From AC-56 sp963798705 (GTDB lineage: Bacteria > Actinomycetota > Thermoleophilia > Solirubrobacterales > 70-9): 64,000 nucleotides of DNA. Both the position numbers and the translations under genes were made by a program. The notes beneath the pieces are model-generated. The model did not search any database. It saw nothing but the letters and a program-made list of their open reading frames with translations, and was not told where the DNA came from. The first letter of the stretch is position 1, and every line of letters begins with the position of its first letter. This document shows positions 23,471 through 31,198 of this stretch, piece after piece. The stretch spans positions 124,001 through 188,000 of the forward strand of contig CAWCTW010000003.1 in the NCBI GenBank assembly GCA_963798705.1, read 5' to 3'.

Positions 23471-23923
23471 TTACCGTCGAGACTCCGCCATAACCGTGGC
23501 AAGGTCAAGCGCCGACAGGACCCCCACGGCACGGGCGGGATCTCCCTCGACGACGATCAGGTGCATCACGCCATGCTCGGCCATGATCTGAGCGGCGCGC
23601 TGGAGCGGCTCGTCAGCCTGGACAGTGGCCGGCTTCGGCCGTGCGATCTCGTCGGCCCTTACGCGATGCACATCGGACTCATAGGCCCGGACCAGGTCGA
23701 GGTCCGTGATGACCCCCCACTTGTGCTTCCAGGCCGGCATGTCGAGACCGCTGACGACGACGGCGTGAATGCGCCGCTGCGCCATGATCTGCGCGACCGT
23801 TCGCAACGGCGCCTCCGGGACGCAGAAGACGATTCCCGGGTGCATGACGTCGAGAACCCGGAGGTCGCTGAGTCGTGGGGGCGGTTGGTGCTGGTCGGTG
23901 GGGACTGGATTCATCGATTCCAT
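23471..23923 (-). CDS. CBS-domain-pair protein
   Basis: 150 aa. Following a ~20-residue Pro-rich start are two CBS motifs: V-L-D-V-M-H-P-G-I-V-F-C with R-T-V-A-Q-I-M-A-Q-R-R-I-H-A-V-V-V, and Q-A-D-E-P-L-Q-R-A-A-Q-I-M with H-L-I-V-V-E-G-D-P-A-R-A-V-G-V-L-S-A-L-D-L. Paralogue of the protein at 19908-20345. First gene of a two-gene unit with the tandem universal stress protein. Upstream, 23924-24174 holds no gene I can support. Confidence 0.88.
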   Translation of the reverse strand: MESMNPVPTDQHQPPPRLSDLRVLDVMHPGIVFCVPEAPLRTVAQIMAQRRIHAVVVSGLDMPAWKHKWGVITDLDLVRAYESDVHRVRADEIARPKPATVQADEPLQRAAQIMAEHGVMHLIVVEGDPARAVGVLSALDLATVMAESRR

Positions 23924-24174
23924 CCGCTTTCAGCGAGCAGCGTTTAGGCGCCTATCGTCACGAGCCTACGCGCTGTTCATGGCTCTGCCATCCGGCAAAA
24001 CGCACAAGCCTTACTGCGGTAAATCACGGATTGACCTGGCTTCGAGGGATCTCGACCGGTCACGATCATCCGCGCATATCCCCAACGAGGTGGGATCGAG
24101 ATGAGAGCCACGACGCGATGTGATCACCTTGCCGACACCGATGGATCTGGAGCAGCGCGGCTAGCTTCGCGTGT

Positions 24175-24666
24175 TCAGTCCTGACGCACGTCGGCCACCC
24201 GCGCCTCCGAGGCTCGCAAGATGTCGTTTGGGTCGAGCAGGAGAGAGTGGGCGTGGTCGCCGCCGTTGCAGAGCACGCGGTCGTGGTCGAGTACGTGGCG
24301 ATCGACGATCTCGGGGACGGGCAGCATCTCGCCGAGCGGCGGGATCGCGCCGAGCTCGAGTTCCGGGAAGTCGCCAGCCAGCTGGGGTTCGGTCGCTAGC
24401 CTGAGGTCTGCTCTGCTGACTCCGAGCAGGTTGCGGACCTTGCCGAGATCGAGGCGATCCGAGGCCTGGATGACCGAGAGTCTGTAGCCCTCGCCATCGT
24501 GGAGCATGACGCTCTTGGCCGCATTCTCGGGACGCGTACCGGCGGCATCCGCCTCCGAGGCGGCGGTGAACGCCTGCTCGTGCTCGACGACCTTGAACGG
24601 GATGCCCAGCCGGATCAGGTGCCGCGTCGTTCGGTCGATTATGCGCTCCGGGCTCCCGCTGCTCAC
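24175..24666 (-). CDS. YbaK/ProX-type aminoacyl-tRNA deacylase-like protein
   Basis: 163 aa from a GTG at 24666 with AGGAG 6 nt ahead. The YbaK fold is evident: L-G-I-P-F-K-V-V-E-H-E, E-A-D-A-A-G-T-R-P-E-N-A-A-K-S-V-M-L with the conserved Lys, a central L-G-V-S-R-A-D-L-R-L-A, and G-A-I-P-P-L-G near the end. Family members hydrolyse mischarged tRNA (Cys-tRNA-Pro, Ala-tRNA-Pro). The upstream frame is open into a P-type ATPase tail, so a read-through fusion is possible on paper, but the ribosome site supports independent initiation. Confidence 0.82.
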   Translation of the reverse strand: MSSGSPERIIDRTTRHLIRLGIPFKVVEHEQAFTAASEADAAGTRPENAAKSVMLHDGEGYRLSVIQASDRLDLGKVRNLLGVSRADLRLATEPQLAGDFPELELGAIPPLGEMLPVPEIVDRHVLDHDRVLCNGGDHAHSLLLDPNDILRASEARVADVRQD

Positions 24667-24699
24667 CTCGTTCTCCTCACCTCGTTCTCCTTTGATCAG

Positions 24700-25062
24700 G
24701 GACGCTCTGGGGGTGATCGTACGCTCGTGCCGACGCCGCCGGTGACGCCAGGTCTCGAAAGCGGTCAGCGCGGCGAAGGGGATCAAGGCCAGCGCGGCAA
24801 CCACGAGGAGCTGATACGCGTCCAGCGAAACCAGGTCGAATGCGTCGTGAAGCGGAGGCGCCGCGAGCAGAGCCACGACAAACATCGCCGATCCCGCGAC
24901 CGCAAGGTAGAGAAACCAATTGCGACCCGCCACCGGCGGCCAACCCTTGGCCCGAACCGCGAAGACATAAGCGAGCTGGGCCAGAACCAGCGTCGTGAAG
25001 GCCATCGTCCGGCCTGTCGCCCGATCGTCGCCGTAGCCCACCAGGAAGGCGGTGAACGGGCC
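24700..25062 (-). pseudogene. P-type ATPase C-terminal membrane domain fragment
   Basis: About 120 residues read like the last helices of a cation-transporting P-type ATPase: G-R-T-M-A-F-T-T-L-V-L-A-Q-L-A-Y-V-F-A-V-R, N-W-F-L-Y-L-A-V-A-G-S, then L-D-A-Y-Q-L-L-V-V-A-A-L-A-L-I-P-F. The phosphorylation (D-K-T-G-T) and nucleotide domains are absent from the window, and the upstream frame is not ATPase-like. The fragment has no stop of its own and runs in frame toward the YbaK gene. Confidence 0.7.
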
Positions 25063-25163
25063 GCCCGATGAGCAGCCACGTGCGGATCGGTCTACCACGC
25101 TTGAGCCCTCCGCCTGGAGGGCTTGCGTGGCCAGGCCACCGACTCCCCGGCTGCCTGAGCGCC

Positions 25164-25841
25164 TCAGCCGCCGAGCGCCCGCGAGCTGAACTTCTTCGCC
25201 AGCTTGAGGACGTGTCCGAACGGGTAGCCCGGGCCCGGGTCGCGGTGGCCACCGCCGGCTCGGCCGAGCTGCTCGTGGGTCGCGATCCCGGACCTGGTGG
25301 CGACGCTTCCGGATACCTCGGCCTTCCGAAGCGGGATGTTCCACTTGCGATGCCAATGTGCGATCCACCGCGCGGTGTTCTTCAGTTGCGGCACGCGCTT
25401 GTGCATCCATTTCCTGCGGGTGAAGTCGGTCTTGGCGATCTGCTCGATGCTGAGTCCGACCGAGTTGAATGCGACCTGGGTCCAAGCCTTGCGGCGATCG
25501 CGGACGTACTGAGCGTCGTTTCCATCGGCGTCGTTTGCGACATGTGAAGAGACCGCGCTCCGCGGATCGTTGAACCACCTGCCCAACTCCTTGAGGTCCT
25601 TCAGCCCCGGTCGGTTGCGGACCACAGGACGGGAGGCGCTGCTGGCATCGGTCGTCACGTGGAGGACGATGAGCCTGGGCTTTGCCCCCTCCCGGGAGGA
25701 TTGGTTGCCGACGATGCGGACGTAATCGGGCCTCACCGCCGACGCGGGCGCCGCGGCCGCGAGCAGCGCCACCGCCACGAGGCAGACGCAGGGCATAACG
25801 GCCTTTGCCCTGACGCCCCGCGAAGCGAGGAGACCGGACAT
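25164..25841 (-). CDS. Secreted N-acetylmuramoyl-L-alanine amidase-like protein (Amidase_2 fold)
   Basis: 225 aa from the ATG at 25841, chosen for the GAGGT 6 nt upstream. A signal peptide (A-V-M-P-C-V-C-L-V-A-V-A-L-L-A-A-A-A-P-A-S-A) is followed by the Amidase_2 fold: zinc His in L-I-V-L-H-V-T-T-D, I-A-T-H-E-Q-L-G, and G-H-R-D-P-G-P-G-Y-P. These cleave the amide between MurNAc and L-Ala in peptidoglycan. The same frame stays open 83 codons further (to a GTG at 26090) and encodes two hydrophobic helices, so a longer, membrane-anchored form cannot be excluded. Confidence 0.8.
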   Translation of the reverse strand: MSGLLASRGVRAKAVMPCVCLVAVALLAAAAPASAVRPDYVRIVGNQSSREGAKPRLIVLHVTTDASSASRPVVRNRPGLKDLKELGRWFNDPRSAVSSHVANDADGNDAQYVRDRRKAWTQVAFNSVGLSIEQIAKTDFTRRKWMHKRVPQLKNTARWIAHWHRKWNIPLRKAEVSGSVATRSGIATHEQLGRAGGGHRDPGPGYPFGHVLKLAKKFSSRALGG

Positions 25842-26147
25842 CGCTCTACCTCGGCTCTGCAACCGGCCCGTGAAGGCCGCAAGCGCCAGTGCCGCCACGG
25901 CGACGCCGATGAGCACCCACGCGACGCCGACTCGCTGAAACGCTGCGATCAGTATCGCGACCAGGGTGAGGGCGCCAATCTCGAGCAGCAGGCTCACCGA
26001 CCGCAGCGTATTGGCAACTAGCGACGGCAGCCTTGCCGGGATCGCAGCCCAGGCCTCGAGTGCGGTCCGCGGCTCCCCGGCAGGGCTCACGGTCGTGCAA
26101 CCGGTCCTAACGGTTGGCGGGGGGCGCTTCGTGACACCCTGTCCTAC

Positions 26148-26219
26148 TTGGCGCTGAGCGATCTCTCTGCACCAATTCCTCCCGACCCGCCGGAGGTCCC
26201 GGACCTGCTCCGGACCGAG
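26148..26219 (+). pseudogene. 5' fragment of a cyclase-family gene, paralogous to 42483
   Basis: TTG opens a frame whose first 24 codons give L-S-A-P-I-P-P-D-P-P-E-V-P-D-L-L-R-T-E after M-A-L-S-D, matching the start of the cyclase at 42483-43235 at 20 of 24 residues. After this the similarity ends abruptly and the frame becomes Arg-rich nonsense. All catalytic His/Asp residues are missing. It lies between the amidase and FtsX-like genes; the remaining 26220-26487 shows nothing recognisable. Confidence 0.7.
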
Positions 26220-26487
26220 TTCGGGCGCTCTTACCTTCTCCGATGGAGATTCGTCCCTCGGCCTTTTGGAACCCTCGCACTGGATCATGCAGACCCATCA
26301 GTTCACGAATTTCAAGCGTCGCGTCGAGCGCGATCCATCACGTGTCGACCAGCGCGGCGTGACTGTCGCCGGCCAAGCCAGCAACTCCGACTGATTGAAA
26401 CCGCCAATCGCCGCGTGCGCACCGCACATCATGCTCGAGAGTGATCAGGCACGGATCAACCACTGGTCGATCAGCTTCGGTGAGCCC

Positions 26488-28842
26488 TCAAGCTGAGCGC
26501 TCCCGAACGATCTCCGCGATATCGAGCCGACGAACCCCACGCAGGCCCGGCCACTGCGACAGCAGCGCCACCAGCAACACCGCGACCGCGGACAGCACAA
26601 ATGTCGACGTTCGGATCTCGAGATCGAAGTCGAATTGGTCGCTCGAGAAGGAAGCCATGAAGAGCCGCGCCGTGATGTAGCCGACCAGCAGGCCCGGGAC
26701 GATGCCGAGGGCGGTGACGAGGACGTTCTCGGCCGTGATGAGTCGTGAGATCGAGCCGAAGGAGGCTCCGGCGGCCCTCAGCGTCGCAACCTCGGTGCGA
26801 CGCTCCGAGATGTTCGCCGAGATCGCGCTGAACATCAGGGCGAAGGCCATCGCGCCGCCGAGGACGAGCATCACGCCCACGAAGCTGTAGTACAGGCCGA
26901 GGTAGCTGTTGACGGTTTCGTGTAGCGCGCTCGTGTCCTCGAATGCCGTGACGCCGGGTAGCGCACTCAGGCGCCTGCGCATCGTCGCGCGATCGACACC
27001 GGGCCCGTAGCGCACGAGCATGGATCGCGGTGTTGGCACGGCATCGCCGAACGCAGAGCGAAGCGTCGGGAGGGCGGCGTAAGCATAGGTTCCCAGCGGC
27101 TCATTCACGAAGCCAGCGAGCGGTAGCCGGGCACGGCGCCCGGCTCCCGAGGGCGAGACGGTGATGCGATCGCCGATCCCGACATCCAGCCGCGACCTGA
27201 CTCCGTCGCCGGCGAGGAGCCCGTCGGACGGCAGCGTCGCCTCTCCGCCGCCGGCGAGCAGGAAGCCATGAAGGCGGGTGGAGCGCTCGAGCCCGACCAG
27301 CGAGGTCGGGTAGGACCGCCCGTTCGCCTGAAGCGAGACCGGTAACTCAGCCGTCGGCTCCGCGCGCCGTACGCCCGGAACGCGCGCCACACCGCGCACC
27401 TCCGCACGTTTCACCGGTCCCCGGAAGTACAGCTGAGCGTCCTGGCGGTCGATCTGGTCGAACTGGCGGGCGACCAGTAGCTCCACCGTGTCGATCATTC
27501 CCCACGAGACCAGGATCAGTGTCAGCGCAAGGACGACACCCAGGCCCGTCGCCAGGCTCCGGCGGCCGTTGCGTCCGAGTGAGCGCAGCATCATTCGCCA
27601 GCGAATGGGCAGGCGCCGCACAGGCGGCAGCACCCGCTCGAGGGCGCTACGGCGTCCCGGCGCCGCTGAGGTGAACCGGCGCATCGCCTCCGCGGGGGCC
27701 ACCCGAGCGGCGGTAATGGCCGCGAGCGCCGCTGAGGCGATGCCGGTGACGGCGCCGAATCCGAACCCCGCGATCGCCGTCAGTGGCGAGATGCTCGTCA
27801 GCGAGATCGGGATCGAAAGCTCGTGCGTGTACAGATTGGTGAGCGCGCCTGCGAGAGCGAATCCCGCGAGCGCTCCGGCGCCACCGCCGACGAGCCCGAC
27901 GACGAGCCCGAACGACACGTAGTGGGCCACCACCTGCCGGCTCGAGTATCCGCAGGCTCGAAGCATCCCGATCGTCGGCTTCTGCGCGGTGACGATCCTG
28001 CGCATGAGGACCGCAGCGGCCAGGCCAGCAGCGGTCAGAAAGAGGAGCGGGAACAGGATCGCGAGCTCACCGAACCCCCGCACGTCCTGCTGCAGGGCGC
28101 TGTTCGAGGGTTGGTCCGCGCGGGTCAATGCGTCGGCGTGGCCGGCCTGCGTGGTGAGCTCCCGCGTCAGCGACGCGTTCTCAGTCCCGCCGTGGTAGTA
28201 GATCGCCGCCTGGTTCGGGCCGCTGAGCCCCGACAGCTCCTCGGCGAGGGCCTCGGGTGCGAAGACAACGCCGAAGTCGTCCGCCGACGGGAGCACGTTC
28301 TGGCGGTCGAGAGCGGGCCAGAAGTACTCGGGCGAGGTCGCCGTGCCGACTACTCGCAGCCGTTGGGACCCGGTGGCCCCACGTGCAACGATGCGGTCGC
28401 CGCGCATCAGGCCGAAGTGATCCGCCGTGTGCCGCTCGACGACGACGCCGCGCGGCTCGTCGCGGCGGAGGTAGCTGCCGGAATCGACCTCCACCCGGTT
28501 CACGGCCGGCTGATGGCCGGCCGGCATTCCCACCACGCGGCCGAGCAGCTTGGTGTGTCCGATCTCGAGCGGCAGGTCCGCTTGTGTCCGTGCCTGGACC
28601 GCCTCGACGCCGGCGCGCGATCGCGCATCCCGGACGATCCGGTTGCTAGCGCCATCGACAAGCGTCAGGTTTGCGAACCGGTAGCGGACGAATGCCTCCT
28701 GGTAAGAGGCCCTGAGGTTGCGGTACGCGTCGTAGGTCCCGCCGAACAGGGCGACCCCCAGCAGGATCGTCAGCGTGACCGCCACGAACTGGCCGCGCTG
28801 GCGCCGCAGGTCGCGCCGCAGCTTGACCCGCATCACCTTCAC
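26488..28842 (-). CDS. FtsX/MacB-type ABC transporter permease
   Basis: 784 aa from the GTG at 28842, 4 bp after the ATPase stop; the ATG at 28833 is an alternative. Layout: one N-terminal helix (Q-F-V-A-V-T-L-T-I-L-L-G-V-A-L-F), a ~220-residue extracytoplasmic domain, three helices of an FtsX domain, a fourth helix starting the second half, another extracytoplasmic domain, and a second FtsX triple ending L-L-S-Q-W-P-G-L-R. This ten-helix double-FtsX form is typical of actinobacterial exporters of lipoproteins or antimicrobial peptides. It works with the ATPase encoded just upstream. Confidence 0.9.
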   Translation of the reverse strand: MKVMRVKLRRDLRRQRGQFVAVTLTILLGVALFGGTYDAYRNLRASYQEAFVRYRFANLTLVDGASNRIVRDARSRAGVEAVQARTQADLPLEIGHTKLLGRVVGMPAGHQPAVNRVEVDSGSYLRRDEPRGVVVERHTADHFGLMRGDRIVARGATGSQRLRVVGTATSPEYFWPALDRQNVLPSADDFGVVFAPEALAEELSGLSGPNQAAIYYHGGTENASLTRELTTQAGHADALTRADQPSNSALQQDVRGFGELAILFPLLFLTAAGLAAAVLMRRIVTAQKPTIGMLRACGYSSRQVVAHYVSFGLVVGLVGGGAGALAGFALAGALTNLYTHELSIPISLTSISPLTAIAGFGFGAVTGIASAALAAITAARVAPAEAMRRFTSAAPGRRSALERVLPPVRRLPIRWRMMLRSLGRNGRRSLATGLGVVLALTLILVSWGMIDTVELLVARQFDQIDRQDAQLYFRGPVKRAEVRGVARVPGVRRAEPTAELPVSLQANGRSYPTSLVGLERSTRLHGFLLAGGGEATLPSDGLLAGDGVRSRLDVGIGDRITVSPSGAGRRARLPLAGFVNEPLGTYAYAALPTLRSAFGDAVPTPRSMLVRYGPGVDRATMRRRLSALPGVTAFEDTSALHETVNSYLGLYYSFVGVMLVLGGAMAFALMFSAISANISERRTEVATLRAAGASFGSISRLITAENVLVTALGIVPGLLVGYITARLFMASFSSDQFDFDLEIRTSTFVLSAVAVLLVALLSQWPGLRGVRRLDIAEIVRERSA

Positions 28843-28846
28843 GCCG

Positions 28847-29581
28847 TCACCACTCGAGCTCGGACGGGTCCATTGGGTGCTCGTTCCGCACGTCAGACAC
28901 GATTCGGCCATCCCGCATCCGCAGGACGCGGTCGGCCATGCCGGCGATCGCCGCGTTGTGAGTGACGATCAGCACCGTCTGGTCGAGCTCGTGGGCCATC
29001 CGGTGCAAGAGGCCCAGGACGCGGCGGCCCGTCTCCAGATCCAGGGCCCCGGTGGGCTCGTCTCCGAGCAACAGCCGCGGGCCTCCCGCCAGCGCGCGCG
29101 CAACCGCGACCCGCTGCTGCTCGCCGCCCGAGAGCTCGGCCGGGAAGCGGTCCATGCGGTCCGCGAGTCCGACCCGGTCGAGCATCGGCCCAGCCTGCGC
29201 CGACGCCCCCGACAGCTCTGCCACCAGCTCCACGTTCTCGCGCGCGGTCAGGGTCGGGATGAGGTTGAAGAACTGGAAGACGAAGCCCACGGTCTGGCGC
29301 CGGAACGTCGTTCGGCCCTCCTCATCCAGGGCGGCTACGTCCTGGTCGGCGACGAGCACCTCGCCGGCGCTCGGACGCTCGAGGCCCCCGACGACGTTCA
29401 GCAGGGTCGTCTTGCCGGACCCGCTGGGGCCGAGCAATACGACGAACTCCTGAGGCCAAACCCGGAGATCGACGTTCTGCAGCGCGTGGACAGCCAGCCC
29501 GCCCGCTCCGTATGTCTTGGTCACCCGGCGCAGCTGGACCAGGGGAGGCGCAGCATTGGCGCTTGTCGGCGGGGCCGTCAT
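28847..29581 (-). CDS. MacB/LolD-type ABC transporter ATP-binding protein
   Basis: 244 aa. Walker A G-P-S-G-S-G-K-T-T at ~51-59, Q-loop V-F-Q-F-F-N-L-I-P-T-L-T, signature L-S-G-G-E-Q-Q-R-V, Walker B L-L-L-G-D-E-P-T-G-A-L-D, and the switch His in V-T-H-N. The Q-F-F-N-L-I-P-T-L-T-A-x-E-N-V stretch is diagnostic of the LolD/MacB branch. It drives the adjacent FtsX-type permease. The start codon overlaps the stop of the APC permease (ATGA), tying an amino-acid permease and this exporter in one transcript. Confidence 0.93.
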   Translation of the reverse strand: MTAPPTSANAAPPLVQLRRVTKTYGAGGLAVHALQNVDLRVWPQEFVVLLGPSGSGKTTLLNVVGGLERPSAGEVLVADQDVAALDEEGRTTFRRQTVGFVFQFFNLIPTLTARENVELVAELSGASAQAGPMLDRVGLADRMDRFPAELSGGEQQRVAVARALAGGPRLLLGDEPTGALDLETGRRVLGLLHRMAHELDQTVLIVTHNAAIAGMADRVLRMRDGRIVSDVRNEHPMDPSELEW

Positions 29582-30942
29582 CGAGCGGGCTTACGCGAAT
29601 CCTCCCATCGCGACCTCACGAAGGCGCCTCGCGCCACGGCGATCGCAACAGCGCACGCGCCGATCAGCGCCAACCCGGGTCGGTCCCAGCGCACCAGGTA
29701 GTAGAGGAGTCCTCCGGCCGCCGCGAAGCAGGCGACCGCACCGACGTACGCGAGCGCCCGGTCCCAGCCGGTGAGGGCGGTATGCCGGGCGTGGAGCAAA
29801 TTGATCAGGCCGAAAACCAGCAAGAAGGTCAGCGAGCCGAAGGAGACGATCTCGGTGATGCCCGGGAGGAGAGAGAAGGCCGCTCCCATGACGGCGATCC
29901 AGACCACCGCGCCGACCGGGAGCCCGGCTCGCTCACTGCCAAACGTCGCGGGAAGCTCGCCCGCCGCACTCACGTCGCGGACCAGGCGGGCGGTCGAGAA
30001 CAGGGTCGCGTTGATCGCCGAGCTGGTGGAGAACACGGCACCTACGGTCGCGGCCCAAAGACCGAAGCCGCCGAGCGCTTCCTTGCCGACGATCGCGAAA
30101 GCGACCTCCTTCTTGGCGATGATCGTCTGGTCTGGAAGCAGCATCTGGGCGCCCAGGGTGACGACGACGTAGACGATGACCACGACCCCCACGGAGAGGT
30201 AGAGGGCGCGCGGCAGGGTGCGACGGGGCGTGGCGATGTCGTCGTAGTCGTAGGGCAGGAGCTCGAAGCCCTCGTAGGCGACGAAGATCACAGCGGCGCC
30301 GAGGAAGACGCCGGCGAGGCCCTCGTTGTCGAGCGGGGCGAGGCGACTTGGGGCAAACGCGGCGACGCCGATCAACGCGACCCCACCGAGCACCGCGAGC
30401 TTGACGAAGACCACCAGGTCCTCAACCAGTCCCGAGGTCGTGACGCGGCGCAGGTTGATCGCGACGAACAGGGCCAGCACTCCGACCCCGCTCACCCGCG
30501 CGACGAGAGCCGAGGCCCCGAGCACGTTGGCCAGGTAATGGCCGAAGGTGAAGGCGTAGACGGCGAGGGCGAAGACGTAGCCAACGATCAAGAGCCAAGC
30601 CACCCAGGCCGCCGGTCGGGCGTGGCCCTCCTCACGCAGGTAGGTGAACGGGCCACCTGCCCGTCCCGCGTTAAGGGCGAGCCGGGCGTACGCGTGGGCC
30701 GTGAGAGCGGCGATTGCGCCTCCCACCAGGAAGGCGGCGAAAGCGAAATGGCCGGCGAGGTCGATCGTCACGCCGAGGACGCTGAAGATGCCCCCTCCGA
30801 TCATCCCGCCGATCGCCATCGCGCTCGCCTCGCGGAGCCCGAGCAGCCCAGCTCCGCGCTCGCGCCCGGCGTGGGTTCGCGGGTGATACGCAGGCCCGGT
30901 CGATGCTTGGCGCGTCGGAGCGTCCGTGCGCGTCGTTCCCAT
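29578..30942 (-). CDS. APC-family amino acid/polyamine permease
   Basis: 454 aa from the ATG at 30942. About twelve hydrophobic helices; helix 1 has the unwound substrate motif G-G-M-I-G-G-G-I-F after A-S-A-M-A-I, and helix 6-7 region carries F-V-A-Y-E-G-F-E-L-L-P-Y-D-Y-D-D-I, a charged loop common in APC members. S-T-S-S-A-I-N-A-T-L-F-S-T-A-R follows in helix 8. Proton-coupled import of an amino acid or amine is expected. The overlap with the MacB-type ATPase gene is unusual and suggests joint use, for example export and re-uptake of a peptide or amine. Confidence 0.9.
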   Translation of the reverse strand: MGTTRTDAPTRQASTGPAYHPRTHAGRERGAGLLGLREASAMAIGGMIGGGIFSVLGVTIDLAGHFAFAAFLVGGAIAALTAHAYARLALNAGRAGGPFTYLREEGHARPAAWVAWLLIVGYVFALAVYAFTFGHYLANVLGASALVARVSGVGVLALFVAINLRRVTTSGLVEDLVVFVKLAVLGGVALIGVAAFAPSRLAPLDNEGLAGVFLGAAVIFVAYEGFELLPYDYDDIATPRRTLPRALYLSVGVVVIVYVVVTLGAQMLLPDQTIIAKKEVAFAIVGKEALGGFGLWAATVGAVFSTSSAINATLFSTARLVRDVSAAGELPATFGSERAGLPVGAVVWIAVMGAAFSLLPGITEIVSFGSLTFLLVFGLINLLHARHTALTGWDRALAYVGAVACFAAAGGLLYYLVRWDRPGLALIGACAVAIAVARGAFVRSRWEDSRKPAR

Positions 30943-31198
30943 CGGAGGCCACTCTAGGAGCATCGCTGGCGCCTTCCGCCGCGGGAGCCTCCCGCGGCGC
31001 CTCAGTCAGATCAGTTGGCTGCTCCAGCTGCTGGCTGAGCTCCTCGGCGTCTGCATCCCGGCGCTCGGCGTCGATCCCGGCGAGCGGCTCCTTCTCGCCG
31101 CGAAGCTCGGCGATCCTCTCAGGGGCGAGGTCCGGGCTCGATCCCTCGCTCGAGGGCGGTGACCTGGGCCTTGATCTTGCGGCCCAATTCGCTGCCCC
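30943..31198 (-). other. Gap between APC and TgpA genes with a charged coiled-coil-like stretch
   Basis: Minus-strand translation of ~31140-30960 gives a highly charged, helix-prone run (L-A-P-E-R-I-A-E-L-R-G-E-K-E-P then D-A-D-A-E-E-L-S-Q-Q-L-E-Q) with no start codon of its own and a frame change to the preceding R-K-I-K-A-Q-V-T-A-L-E-R. It may be a remnant or the effect of base composition. No promoter or hairpin could be supported. Confidence 0.2.

Noticed and set aside
24175..25578. One 467-residue fusion of unknown segment, ATPase tail and YbaK.
   Set aside because: The first ~170 residues are off-frame to the amidase gene, and YbaK has its own ribosome site and GTG start, so it is not a real single gene.
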